A stretch of 10,771 nt of DNA from JBBRMU01 sp038230655. GTDB lineage: Bacteria > Patescibacteriota > Microgenomatia > UBA1406 > GWC2-37-13. Both the position numbers and the translations under genes were made by a program. Of this stretch, positions 1 to 6,057 are shown one piece after another; position 1 is the stretch's first letter, and the number at the start of each line of letters is the position of its first letter. The notes under the pieces were generated by a model. That model saw nothing but the letters and a program-made list of their open reading frames with translations. It ran no database searches and was not told the DNA's origin. The stretch is taken from positions 1-10,771 of the forward strand of contig JBBRMU010000030.1 of assembly GCA_038230655.1 (NCBI GenBank). The letters run 5' to 3'.

Positions 1-15
1 ATAGTTGATTTATCC

Positions 16-21
16 TATAAT
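16..21 (+). promoter_or_regulatory. -10 box of the penicillin-binding protein gene
   Basis: A perfect TATAAT ends 10 nt before the ATG at 32. Transcription would begin about 7 nt after the box, leaving a leader of only a few nucleotides. The -35 element would fall left of the window edge, so it cannot be judged. No Shine-Dalgarno sequence precedes the ATG. Confidence 0.6.
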
Positions 22-31
22 TTTTGATAAA

Positions 32-2749
32 ATGTGGCCCATGGTTAAAGTTGCGCCAAAGAGAAAGAAAATCCAGTCAAGCTCACAGAAATCTTTACAG
101 AATATCATCTTTCGCATCATATTTGCTTTCATAAACCTTTTCATCTCCATCGGTGAAGTAACGAGAATTGCTCTGACATCTCCCTTCAGGATTTGGAAAG
201 GAGTAGGGAGTCGTATTAGTCGTTTTTGGAAAGAAGTTAGCCGTAGCCTCACTATTCGGAGAGCGAGTAAGTCAGCGTTGAAGGAGTACCCTCACTCTCG
301 AAAGAGTAAAACGGCAATAAGTTCGCCAGTAAAAGCGCATATAAGCCCTTCACATATCAAATATTCTAAACCTTTTCATCTACCTTCATTTCATATACCT
401 AGAATAATTTTGCCTAAGATTTTGTTCTCAACAATATCTATAAAAAAACAACAGAAGCCATATGTTAAAACTGCTAAAAGAGCCAAAAACCAAAAACAGC
501 TTACTGATAGTGCGAGTAGTAGTGATTACGTAGGAGTAGTGCTTGGGGGTATTCTCAGATTTTTACTCTTGATAATTAGAAGTATATCGGCAGTTTTCTT
601 CTATCTACTAAGATTTATTTTGCATATTATCGTTAGAATTTTTTCTTTCTTAGCATATGTCATCAAGAAACCGTTTCAGTTTTTATTTTCACTTTTGACA
701 GTTCAACTGCGTTTTTTCCTGTTTGGAGTACTCCTTTGTGGAGTCTTTTTTGTAGGTAGGGAACTTCATCAGTTTGTAATCAATCTCCCCTCCCCCAAGG
801 ACATTGGGAAGGTTAACTACTCTTTGGCCACACATCTGAATGATAGAAATGGAAAGCTACTCTACGAAATCTACAGAGATGAGAAAAGAACCCCAGTTAA
901 TGTATCTAAGTTGCCTAAATACATAACTCAAGCTACTATTGCTATTGAGGATAAAGATTTTTACCAGCATAAAGGTATCTCAATAGTCTCAGGTATTCTT
1001 CGTGCAGGCCGAGAGACGATTTTTAAGGGGAGTCTTCAGGGAGGATCGACAATTACACAACAGTTAGTAAAAACAGCACTTCTTACTCCGGAGAGAACAA
1101 TCACCCGTAAAGTGAAAGAGATAATTCTAGCTTTATGGACAGAACAGATGTATACAAAGGAGCAGATCGTCCAGATGTATTTGAATCAAGTTCCCTACGG
1201 TGGAGCTGCCTATGGTATTCAAGAGGCTGCGAAGACGTATTTTGGAAAAGATGCACATGATCTAACAGTTGCAGAAGCTGCACTATTGGCAGGTCTTCCC
1301 CAGGCTCCATCTCAATACTCGCCCTTTGTTAATCCACGCTTAGCCGTAGTTCGAAGAAATGAGGTTCTTCTCAAAATGAAAGAACAAAGATATATAACAG
1401 AAGCCGAATATCAGGCTTCACGGGCGCAACCCTTGCAGATTATTCATCCGGAAGTTAGTATAAAAGCGCCTCATTTTGTATTTTTTGTTAAAAGTGAGCT
1501 TGAGAAGGAGTATGGAACCAGATTAGTCGAACAAGGCGGCTTAAAGGTAACCACAACCTTAGATTTAGATATCCAGCAACAGGTCGAGAAGATCTTAAGG
1601 GATGAGCTAGATAAGCAGAGATACTTGAATGTAACTAACGGGGCAATCCTGGTGACAAAACCGTCAACCGGAGAGATTATCGCTATGGCGGGCTCGGTTG
1701 ATTACTTTCAGCAACCGAATGGAGCCTTTAACGTTACCACAGCTGAGCGTCAACCAGGCAGTAGTCTTAAACCGCTCTTATACTCATTAGCAATGCAGAA
1801 AGGCTATACTTCTGCAACCTCCTTTGATGATTCACCGACCACTTTTGTATTGCCTGGAGCTGATCCATATCATCCGATAAACTACGATGGTAAATTTCAT
1901 GGTCGAGTATCTCTGAGAACCGCGCTTGCCAACTCATATAATATTCCTGCAGTTAAGGCACTTTACTCAGTTGGAATTGACTCTTTTGTTAGCTATATGA
2001 AGAGTCTAGGAATAACTACCTGGAATGACCCTGGTAGGTATGTCCTTCCGATGGCTTTAGGAGGTGTCGAGGTGAAAATGATTGATGAAGCTACAGCATA
2101 TGGAGTTCTAGCTAACGAAGGGAACAAAGTACCGCTATCTGGTGTTTTTAAATTGGAAGACTCACGTGATCAAGTAATGGCTAATCTGAGCCCCGAAAAA
2201 ACAAGAGTAATGGATCCAGGGATATCTTATATTGTCTCCGATATTCTTTCTGATAATGTGGCAAGACAGCTAACTTTTGGTCCTGGTAGTCAGCTTGAAA
2301 TTCCAGGATATAAAGTAGCAGTAAAAACTGGAACTACAGATAGTAAAAAAGACAACTGGGCATTTGGTTATACGCCAGAGTATCTAGTCTCAGTATGGAT
2401 TGGCAATAACGATAGTACACCCATGAATCCTGCAATCGAGTCAGGAGCAACGGGAGCATCTTCTCTGTGGCATCGGGTAATGGAGTACTTACTCAAAAAT
2501 AAAGCTCAGCAGCCTTCAGTCTGGTTTCCGAAACCGGAGAATATAGTTGAAAAAAGTTGTTTTGGTAAATCTGAGCTTTTCATAACAGGAACAGAGAATG
2601 CGGTCTCATGTTCAGCCCCCACTCCTACAACACAACCTAAAAAAGGGATTCAACCTCAAGAGAAGTCACAAGGAGGACAAGGGGAGTTGCTAAAACAGCA
2701 GGAAGCGCCAAAATATAATGGTGAGAACCATGTCTATAATCAAAGATAA
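32..2749 (+). CDS. Class A penicillin-binding protein (PBP1A-type peptidoglycan glycosyltransferase/transpeptidase)
   Basis: This bifunctional cell-wall enzyme polymerises lipid II glycan chains and cross-links the stem peptides outside the membrane. Residues are numbered from an upstream in-frame TTG at position 5; the ATG at 32 is residue 10. The GT51 domain spans about 270-450, with the catalytic EDKDF motif (Glu315), GGSTITQQ at 347-354 and the KEQIVQMYLNQVPYG block. The transpeptidase domain spans about 545-830, with SxxK at Ser586-Lys589, SYN at 644-646 and KTGT at 774-777. All key residues are present. The tail, from about 840, is rich in Gln, Pro and Lys, with Cys852 and Cys869 that could pair. 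The N-terminus is odd: about 170 basic residues, then a long hydrophobic stretch (175-251) that includes the membrane anchor. I prefer the ATG at 32 because it directly follows a TATAAT; the ATG at 41 is also possible. The gene converges on serS with a 6-nt gap. Confidence 0.95.
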   Translation: MWPMVKVAPKRKKIQSSSQKSLQNIIFRIIFAFINLFISIGEVTRIALTSPFRIWKGVGSRISRFWKEVSRSLTIRRASKSALKEYPHSRKSKTAISSPVKAHISPSHIKYSKPFHLPSFHIPRIILPKILFSTISIKKQQKPYVKTAKRAKNQKQLTDSASSSDYVGVVLGGILRFLLLIIRSISAVFFYLLRFILHIIVRIFSFLAYVIKKPFQFLFSLLTVQLRFFLFGVLLCGVFFVGRELHQFVINLPSPKDIGKVNYSLATHLNDRNGKLLYEIYRDEKRTPVNVSKLPKYITQATIAIEDKDFYQHKGISIVSGILRAGRETIFKGSLQGGSTITQQLVKTALLTPERTITRKVKEIILALWTEQMYTKEQIVQMYLNQVPYGGAAYGIQEAAKTYFGKDAHDLTVAEAALLAGLPQAPSQYSPFVNPRLAVVRRNEVLLKMKEQRYITEAEYQASRAQPLQIIHPEVSIKAPHFVFFVKSELEKEYGTRLVEQGGLKVTTTLDLDIQQQVEKILRDELDKQRYLNVTNGAILVTKPSTGEIIAMAGSVDYFQQPNGAFNVTTAERQPGSSLKPLLYSLAMQKGYTSATSFDDSPTTFVLPGADPYHPINYDGKFHGRVSLRTALANSYNIPAVKALYSVGIDSFVSYMKSLGITTWNDPGRYVLPMALGGVEVKMIDEATAYGVLANEGNKVPLSGVFKLEDSRDQVMANLSPEKTRVMDPGISYIVSDILSDNVARQLTFGPGSQLEIPGYKVAVKTGTTDSKKDNWAFGYTPEYLVSVWIGNNDSTPMNPAIESGATGASSLWHRVMEYLLKNKAQQPSVWFPKPENIVEKSCFGKSELFITGTENAVSCSAPTPTTQPKKGIQPQEKSQGGQGELLKQQEAPKYNGENHVYNQR

Positions 2750-2755
2750 AAGATT

Positions 2756-4009
2756 TTACCCCTTTTTTTCAATTTTATTGAAGCCTACAAGAGACTGTAG
2801 AACTTTCGGGACTTTTATTGAGCCATCTTCTTGTTGAAAGTTTTCGAGGATGGCGATAAGAATACGTGGTGAAGGCACAGCAGTATCATTAAGAGTATAA
2901 CAGTAATCAGTAGTTCCGTCTTTTTTGCGGTACTTTATCTGAAGTCTCCGTGCTTGGAAATCCCCCATAATCGAGTTGGAGGCGACTTCACCATAATCCT
3001 TTTTATAGGGCATCCAAACTTCAGTATCGTACTTTTTAATCTGTGGTTCTCCCATATCACCTGTGCACATGAGTAAAACACGGTACGCCAAGCCTAAATC
3101 ATTAATAATTTCTTCGGTATTTTCCTGTAACTCTTCATGAAGTTCTTTAGCGTTTGCAATCTCATTTTTGCTGATAATAACTTGCTCAACTTTCCAAAAC
3201 TCATGAAGCCGGTACAGACCTTTTGTATCTTTTCCATAAGCACCAGCTTCTTTTCTAAAACAGGGCGAAAAGGCGACGTATTTCTTTGGTAGGTCTTTTT
3301 CATTCAGGATTTCTCCACTATGAAAGGCTGTTACAGGAACTTCGGCTGTTCCAGCCAGATATGCGTCTTCATCATTTAGTTTATAGACCTCTTCTTCTCC
3401 CCAGGGAAATTGACCATTTCCAAATAGAGTAAATCCTTTGACAATAGCTGGAGCTATTAGGGGAGTGTAACCTTTTTTTACTAGTTTTTGAAATACGTAG
3501 AACATTAAGCCAATATGTAAGACAGCAAGTTGGTTTTTTAAGAAGTAACCTCTAAATCCTGATACTTTCGAACCCCTCTCCAGATCAAAAAGATCGAGTG
3601 ACAAAGCAAGGTCAATATGAGATTTGGGAGTGAAGTTAAACTTTGTCAACTCACCAACTTTTTTTATTTCAACATTTCCGGATGCGTCTGGTCCAACTGG
3701 CACATCATCAAGCGGGACGTTTGGAACATAAGAAAGAAGCCTATTCATTTCAAGCTCAGTTATATTCAGTTCATCATCAAATTTCTTTAGTTCATCTTTT
3801 ATCGCTTTTCCGCGTACTTTTGACTCATCGGTGAACTTTTGTTTAGCCAGGGTATTTCTTTCTTGTCTTAACTTCTCAGTTTTTAGGATTAACTCTCTTC
3901 TTTTCTCATCTAACTCAAGAATTTTATCTATATTTACTTCACGCTTTTTATTTTTAGCTGCCTGCTTAACTTTTTCGACATTATTTCTTATAAATTCAAG
4001 GGATAACAT
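2756..4009 (-). CDS. serS: Seryl-tRNA synthetase (serine--tRNA ligase)
   Basis: SerRS attaches serine to tRNA-Ser in the cytoplasm through seryl-adenylate. The product is 417 aa, normal for the family. The start is the ATG giving MLSLEFIRNN, the usual SerRS N-terminus; an in-frame upstream ATG at 4030 would add seven residues but lies upstream of the -10 box. Residues 1-100 form the charged, helical tRNA-binding arm. The class II catalytic core follows, with TAEVP (221-225) at the serine pocket, motif 2 FRKEAG (251-256) followed by the GLYRLHEF block, DFQARR (350-355), and motif 3 around LNDTAVPSPR (373-382). Motif 3 differs from the common NGSxLAxxR form but keeps the arginine. A promoter with a TATAAT 6 nt before the ATG suggests leaderless transcription. 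The 3' end converges on the penicillin-binding protein gene. Confidence 0.97.
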   Translation of the reverse strand: MLSLEFIRNNVEKVKQAAKNKKREVNIDKILELDEKRRELILKTEKLRQERNTLAKQKFTDESKVRGKAIKDELKKFDDELNITELEMNRLLSYVPNVPLDDVPVGPDASGNVEIKKVGELTKFNFTPKSHIDLALSLDLFDLERGSKVSGFRGYFLKNQLAVLHIGLMFYVFQKLVKKGYTPLIAPAIVKGFTLFGNGQFPWGEEEVYKLNDEDAYLAGTAEVPVTAFHSGEILNEKDLPKKYVAFSPCFRKEAGAYGKDTKGLYRLHEFWKVEQVIISKNEIANAKELHEELQENTEEIINDLGLAYRVLLMCTGDMGEPQIKKYDTEVWMPYKKDYGEVASNSIMGDFQARRLQIKYRKKDGTTDYCYTLNDTAVPSPRILIAILENFQQEDGSIKVPKVLQSLVGFNKIEKKG

Positions 4010-4015
4010 AGAGCT

Positions 4016-4044
4016 ATTATACTTTATCAATTAGAAAAGTGAAA
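4016..4044 (-). promoter_or_regulatory. serS promoter (leaderless type)
   Basis: On the minus strand, TTTCAC (4039-4044) is followed by a 17-nt spacer and a perfect TATAAT (4016-4021). Only 6 nt separate the -10 box from the serS ATG, so the expected transcription start falls on the start codon. The spacer contains one copy of a 13-bp direct repeat. Confidence 0.7.
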
Positions 4045-4137
4045 TATATGGAAGCAACCTAGGATGTATAGTTAAGAGTTTGTTTCGGCTAAAGTCATCT
4101 TATTACCTGAAGGTTCGGAAGTAATTATCAATTAGAA
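4024..4137. repeat. 13-bp direct repeat pair in the serS upstream region
   Basis: TTATCAATTAGAA occurs at 4024-4036 and again at 4125-4137, 101 bp apart. The first copy lies inside the spacer of the serS promoter. A regulator site is possible, but AT-rich sequence makes chance repeats more likely than usual. Confidence 0.5.
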
Positions 4138-4177
4138 GAATATTCAGGAATTTAAAAGGTAGTATCCCTGAGAGAAA

Positions 4178-4193
4178 AACCTAACTTTAGGTT
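4178..4193. promoter_or_regulatory. 16-bp palindrome, candidate operator
   Basis: AACCTAACTTTAGGTT has two 7-bp arms (AACCTAA and TTAGGTT) around a 2-nt centre. Its last two bases are the first two of the -35 hexamer of the next gene, a typical place for a repressor or activator site. A related half-site, AACCTAGG, lies at 4056-4063. The stem is too tightly closed for an RNA hairpin, and it precedes the expected transcription start, so a DNA-binding site is the better reading. Confidence 0.45.
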
Positions 4194-4220
4194 GCCATTT
4201 GAGGCTATATTTGATAAGAT
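4192..4220 (+). promoter_or_regulatory. Promoter of the 175-aa hypothetical gene (leaderless type)
   Basis: TTGCCA (4192-4197), a 17-nt spacer and TAAGAT (4215-4220) lie 6 nt before the ATG at 4227. Spacing and sequence fit a sigma-70-type promoter that starts transcription at or within a base or two of the start codon. There is no Shine-Dalgarno sequence. Confidence 0.65.
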
Positions 4221-4226
4221 TCGTTT

Positions 4227-4754
4227 ATGAGTATTGAACAGCGAGGCAATGATGAAAACTTTAATATTCATAATCAGGTTATCTACATATATCATAGACC
4301 TTTGAATGAATTAATACATGAAGCAACAACTTTGTTAAGAGGCATAATTTATGATGACTTAGAATATAACCGCGAATACACAGCATCATACTTGATGGGT
4401 ATAGCTGGAATGGTTATAGGCGCTGAGCCAGAGGAAATAACATCATATCTCAAAGATGTCTATGATCTTGATTCTCAAGATCGTCCTTACTCCATAGCAA
4501 TCCGTGACAAAAAAATGATTGAAACACGTTCTGGGGTTGTAAAAAGCATGGTAGAAGCTTCAAAAAACCATAAAGCTGTATTTAGCCAACAAGCTATCTT
4601 CGCTCTCAGAAACCATCTGGATGGAGATAGAAATTATAAAACTGAACCTGTATTTATGCATCTCGCTGCTGCTGGGTTATCCGTAGTCCCGATCAGAGAT
4701 GATCAATCGGTAGGTGTAATAATAAGGTTAGATGAAGATTTATTCGAAAGGTAA
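4227..4754 (+). CDS. Hypothetical protein, 175 aa
   Basis: I do not recognise this protein. It has no signal peptide and no convincing membrane segment, so it is probably cytoplasmic; the most hydrophobic part is short (SYLMGIAGMVIG, 54-65). Residues 25-45 and roughly 95-130 look helical, while the end (about 150-170, VVPIRDD then VGVIIRLDED) alternates like beta strands. The overall charge is slightly acidic. It is a real gene rather than a chance frame: a promoter with correct 17-nt spacing ends 6 nt before its ATG, a palindrome touches that promoter, and codon use resembles the neighbours. It is transcribed alone, divergently from serS and converging on the 96-aa gene. The palindrome suggests it is regulated, unlike the flanking housekeeping genes. 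Function is unknown. Confidence 0.8.
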   Translation: MSIEQRGNDENFNIHNQVIYIYHRPLNELIHEATTLLRGIIYDDLEYNREYTASYLMGIAGMVIGAEPEEITSYLKDVYDLDSQDRPYSIAIRDKKMIETRSGVVKSMVEASKNHKAVFSQQAIFALRNHLDGDRNYKTEPVFMHLAAAGLSVVPIRDDQSVGVIIRLDEDLFER

Positions 4755-4770
4755 ATAGGTGTTTATTTCA

Positions 4771-4806
4771 CTGAGATAATGGTAGGAATATTTTCAGTTA
4801 TCTTAG
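4771..4806. other. Inverted repeat between convergent genes
   Basis: CTGAGATAA (4771-4779) can pair with TTATCTTAG (4798-4806), a 9-bp stem with one G-U pair and an 18-nt loop. It sits between the ends of the 175-aa gene and the convergent 96-aa gene, where a two-way terminator would be expected. It is AT-rich and has no U-tract on either strand, so a terminator role is weakly supported. Confidence 0.3.
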
Positions 4807-4831
4807 ATTCATTTGGAAGAACAGCCATATT

Positions 4832-5122
4832 CTAGGTACTCCTTAAAAATATCATTGAAGATAATGTTAAAAGTTTTTCACAGTACTGTTCTTGATCTTC
4901 CGAAGCATCTGGGAAGTTTTTATTGTAGATATCACGCCATAGCTCGTCAATTCGGAGTTCTTTACTTTCGCCGTCCATTATCTGTATCAGCTTTTCTTCA
5001 AATATTTTATGTGCATGTTGTAGAAATGCTTTTGCTCCCACTGTGTCTTTATTATTCATACAAACAACTATCCGTTTTAAATCGGTGACAAAGTGTAAGT
5101 AATATGTACTGTTATATGACAT
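4832..5122 (-). CDS. Hypothetical protein, 96 aa, downstream of the DUF5674-like gene
   Basis: I do not recognise a family. The protein is small, mostly helical and soluble, with charged stretches such as KIFEEKLIQIMDGESKEL (39-56) and DIYNKNFPDASEDQEQY (64-80), a Trp at 62 and Cys at 21 and 81. Its ATG lies inside the last codons of the restored DUF5674-like frame, which gives an 11-nt overlap, so the two genes are probably cotranscribed and translationally coupled. That overlap is the main reason to accept it over the plus-strand frame covering the same DNA, which reads as an implausible Cys-, Tyr- and Leu-rich protein with no promoter. It ends with TAG and converges on the 175-aa gene. Function is unknown; a partner role with the DUF5674-like protein is inference only. 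Confidence 0.65.
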   Translation of the reverse strand: MSYNSTYYLHFVTDLKRIVVCMNNKDTVGAKAFLQHAHKIFEEKLIQIMDGESKELRIDELWRDIYNKNFPDASEDQEQYCEKLLTLSSMIFLRST

Positions 5123-5448
5123 AATTTGGTAAATATTTTTTAACTAGATTGGTAAACTTTTGTTTAACTTTCTCGTCACAAATTTCGGTACTATAGTTCA
5201 CTCCGGCGCGTATATTAATCATAGCATTAGTCGATTCTATTTGCTATTAAATCAACGCCACCTCCCCAAATAGTACCCTGTTTACATCCTACTTTTAAAA
5301 GTTCTTGTTCAGCATCAAAATGGTACTTGCCTCCTATCGAAACAATTTCTTTTTCTACATCCATTGTCACTTTTATATAAGTTTTATACTCTTCTTTTGC
5401 ATTATCTAGATCTTCTTCTGTTGCCTGCGACGATAGAATAATTACCAT
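5112..5448 (-). pseudogene. DUF5674-like protein, interrupted by a +1 frameshift
   Basis: The ATG at 5448 opens a 73-codon frame stopping at 5227, but the homology continues in the +1 frame to a TAA at 5112. Joined, they give about 111 residues. The first part carries VEKEIVSIGGKYHFDAEQ (31-48) and KQGTIWGGG (56-64); the second carries IESTNAMINIR and a helical lysine-rich end. I recall the pattern of IEK-IMAIGGELHADEE, KQ-LWG and FDSMINIRP from DUF5674, a family of unknown function common in Patescibacteria. The second frame is open only from about 5243, so the shift lies between 5227 and 5243. Deleting one A from the AAA run (5240-5242) restores it and keeps the IE before MINIR. It may be a sequencing or assembly error, a young pseudogene, or a shift at the UAA stop. 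Its stop overlaps the 96-aa gene. Confidence 0.7.
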
Positions 5449-5462
5449 AAGTTCCTAAAATC

Positions 5463-5468
5463 ATTCTA
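5463..5468 (-). promoter_or_regulatory. Candidate -10 box of the DUF5674-like gene
   Basis: TAGAAT on the minus strand lies 14 nt before the ATG at 5448, which would leave a leader of roughly 7 nt starting near AGGAACTT. No good -35 hexamer sits 16-18 nt upstream, so support is modest. Confidence 0.35.
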
Positions 5469-5561
5469 ACAGTTTATTTTATTTGATGAAAGAGTACATT
5501 TTATTATCATACTATATATAAATGCTGTCATTTTTTACATTTATTTTCTATCAAAAAGATA

Positions 5562-5567
5562 TATAAT
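5562..5567 (+). promoter_or_regulatory. -10 box of the Nudix gene (leaderless type)
   Basis: A perfect TATAAT ends 5 nt before the ATG at 5573. The expected transcription start falls on the start codon, and there is no Shine-Dalgarno sequence. The -35 region is weak: the best match at normal spacing is TTTATT. Confidence 0.6.
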
Positions 5568-5572
5568 TTATT

Positions 5573-6040
5573 ATGCCTCATCTTCATGAAAAAATTGACT
5601 TTACAGTCGATGTATATCTAGTTTATAAAGGTAAAGTACTTCTCCGGATGCACGATAAATATAAACAATGGTTCCCGCCAGGAGGGCATATTGAGTTAGA
5701 CGAAGATCCAAATCAAGCTGCTATCAGAGAAGTTAAGGAAGAAGTTGGAATAGATATACAACTTTATGATGGACTATTAACTAAACCGTTAATTAATAAT
5801 GATGATTCAAGAGAGTTAATTCCTCCCTTTTTTATAGATATGCATCCTATTAATAATACTCATAAACATATCTCGCTTGTTTATTTTGCTAAAGCTCCAA
5901 CGGATAAAGTGACTCAGATGGTTAAGAGAGAAAAATCTGAAGGAATAAAGTGGTTTTTAGAAAGCGAGCTAACAGATGTAGACTTTATTCTGCCAAGAAT
6001 TAAAAAATATGCATTAAGGGCGGTGAAGGAACTAGCTTAA
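5573..6040 (+). CDS. Nudix hydrolase
   Basis: Nudix enzymes hydrolyse nucleoside diphosphates linked to another moiety, using a metal held by the Nudix box. The complete box GX5EX7REUXEEXGU runs from Gly38 to Ile60, with Glu44, Arg52, Glu53, Glu56 and Glu57 all in place, preceded by WFPPGGH (33-39). The 155-aa length is that of a single-domain family member with no extra domain. The substrate cannot be read from sequence; oxidised dNTPs, dinucleoside polyphosphates, NDP-sugars and NADH are all possible. The ATG directly follows a TATAAT, which fixes the start. The gene is transcribed alone and converges on lysS with a 17-nt gap. It diverges from the DUF5674-like gene across a 124-nt AT-rich spacer in which I see only the two -10 candidates. 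Confidence 0.93.
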   Translation: MPHLHEKIDFTVDVYLVYKGKVLLRMHDKYKQWFPPGGHIELDEDPNQAAIREVKEEVGIDIQLYDGLLTKPLINNDDSRELIPPFFIDMHPINNTHKHISLVYFAKAPTDKVTQMVKREKSEGIKWFLESELTDVDFILPRIKKYALRAVKELA

Positions 6041-6057
6041 CAAGTTAAAACTAGGCC

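Noticed and set aside
5..34. TTG at position 5 as the start of the penicillin-binding protein
   Set aside because: It lies upstream of the TATAAT at 16-21, so the likely transcript would not include it. The ATG at 32 fits better.
2748..2771. Terminator between the penicillin-binding protein gene and serS
   Set aside because: There is a T7 run, but only an AT-rich AAAAGATTTT palindrome before it and no GC stem, and it lies largely inside serS.
4007..4030. ATG at 4030 as the serS start
   Set aside because: It lies upstream of the serS -10 box, and the SerRS family normally begins MLxLxFIRxN, matching the ATG at 4009.
4813..5088. Plus-strand reading frame of 91 codons over the 96-aa gene
   Set aside because: Its composition (Cys-, Tyr-, Leu-rich runs) looks like the shadow of a coding strand. 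It has no promoter or ribosome site, and the minus-strand gene is supported by its overlap with the DUF5674-like gene.
6041..6057. Terminator between the Nudix gene and lysS
   Set aside because: Only a 4-bp GTTA/TAAC pairing is visible across the gap, with no U-tract.
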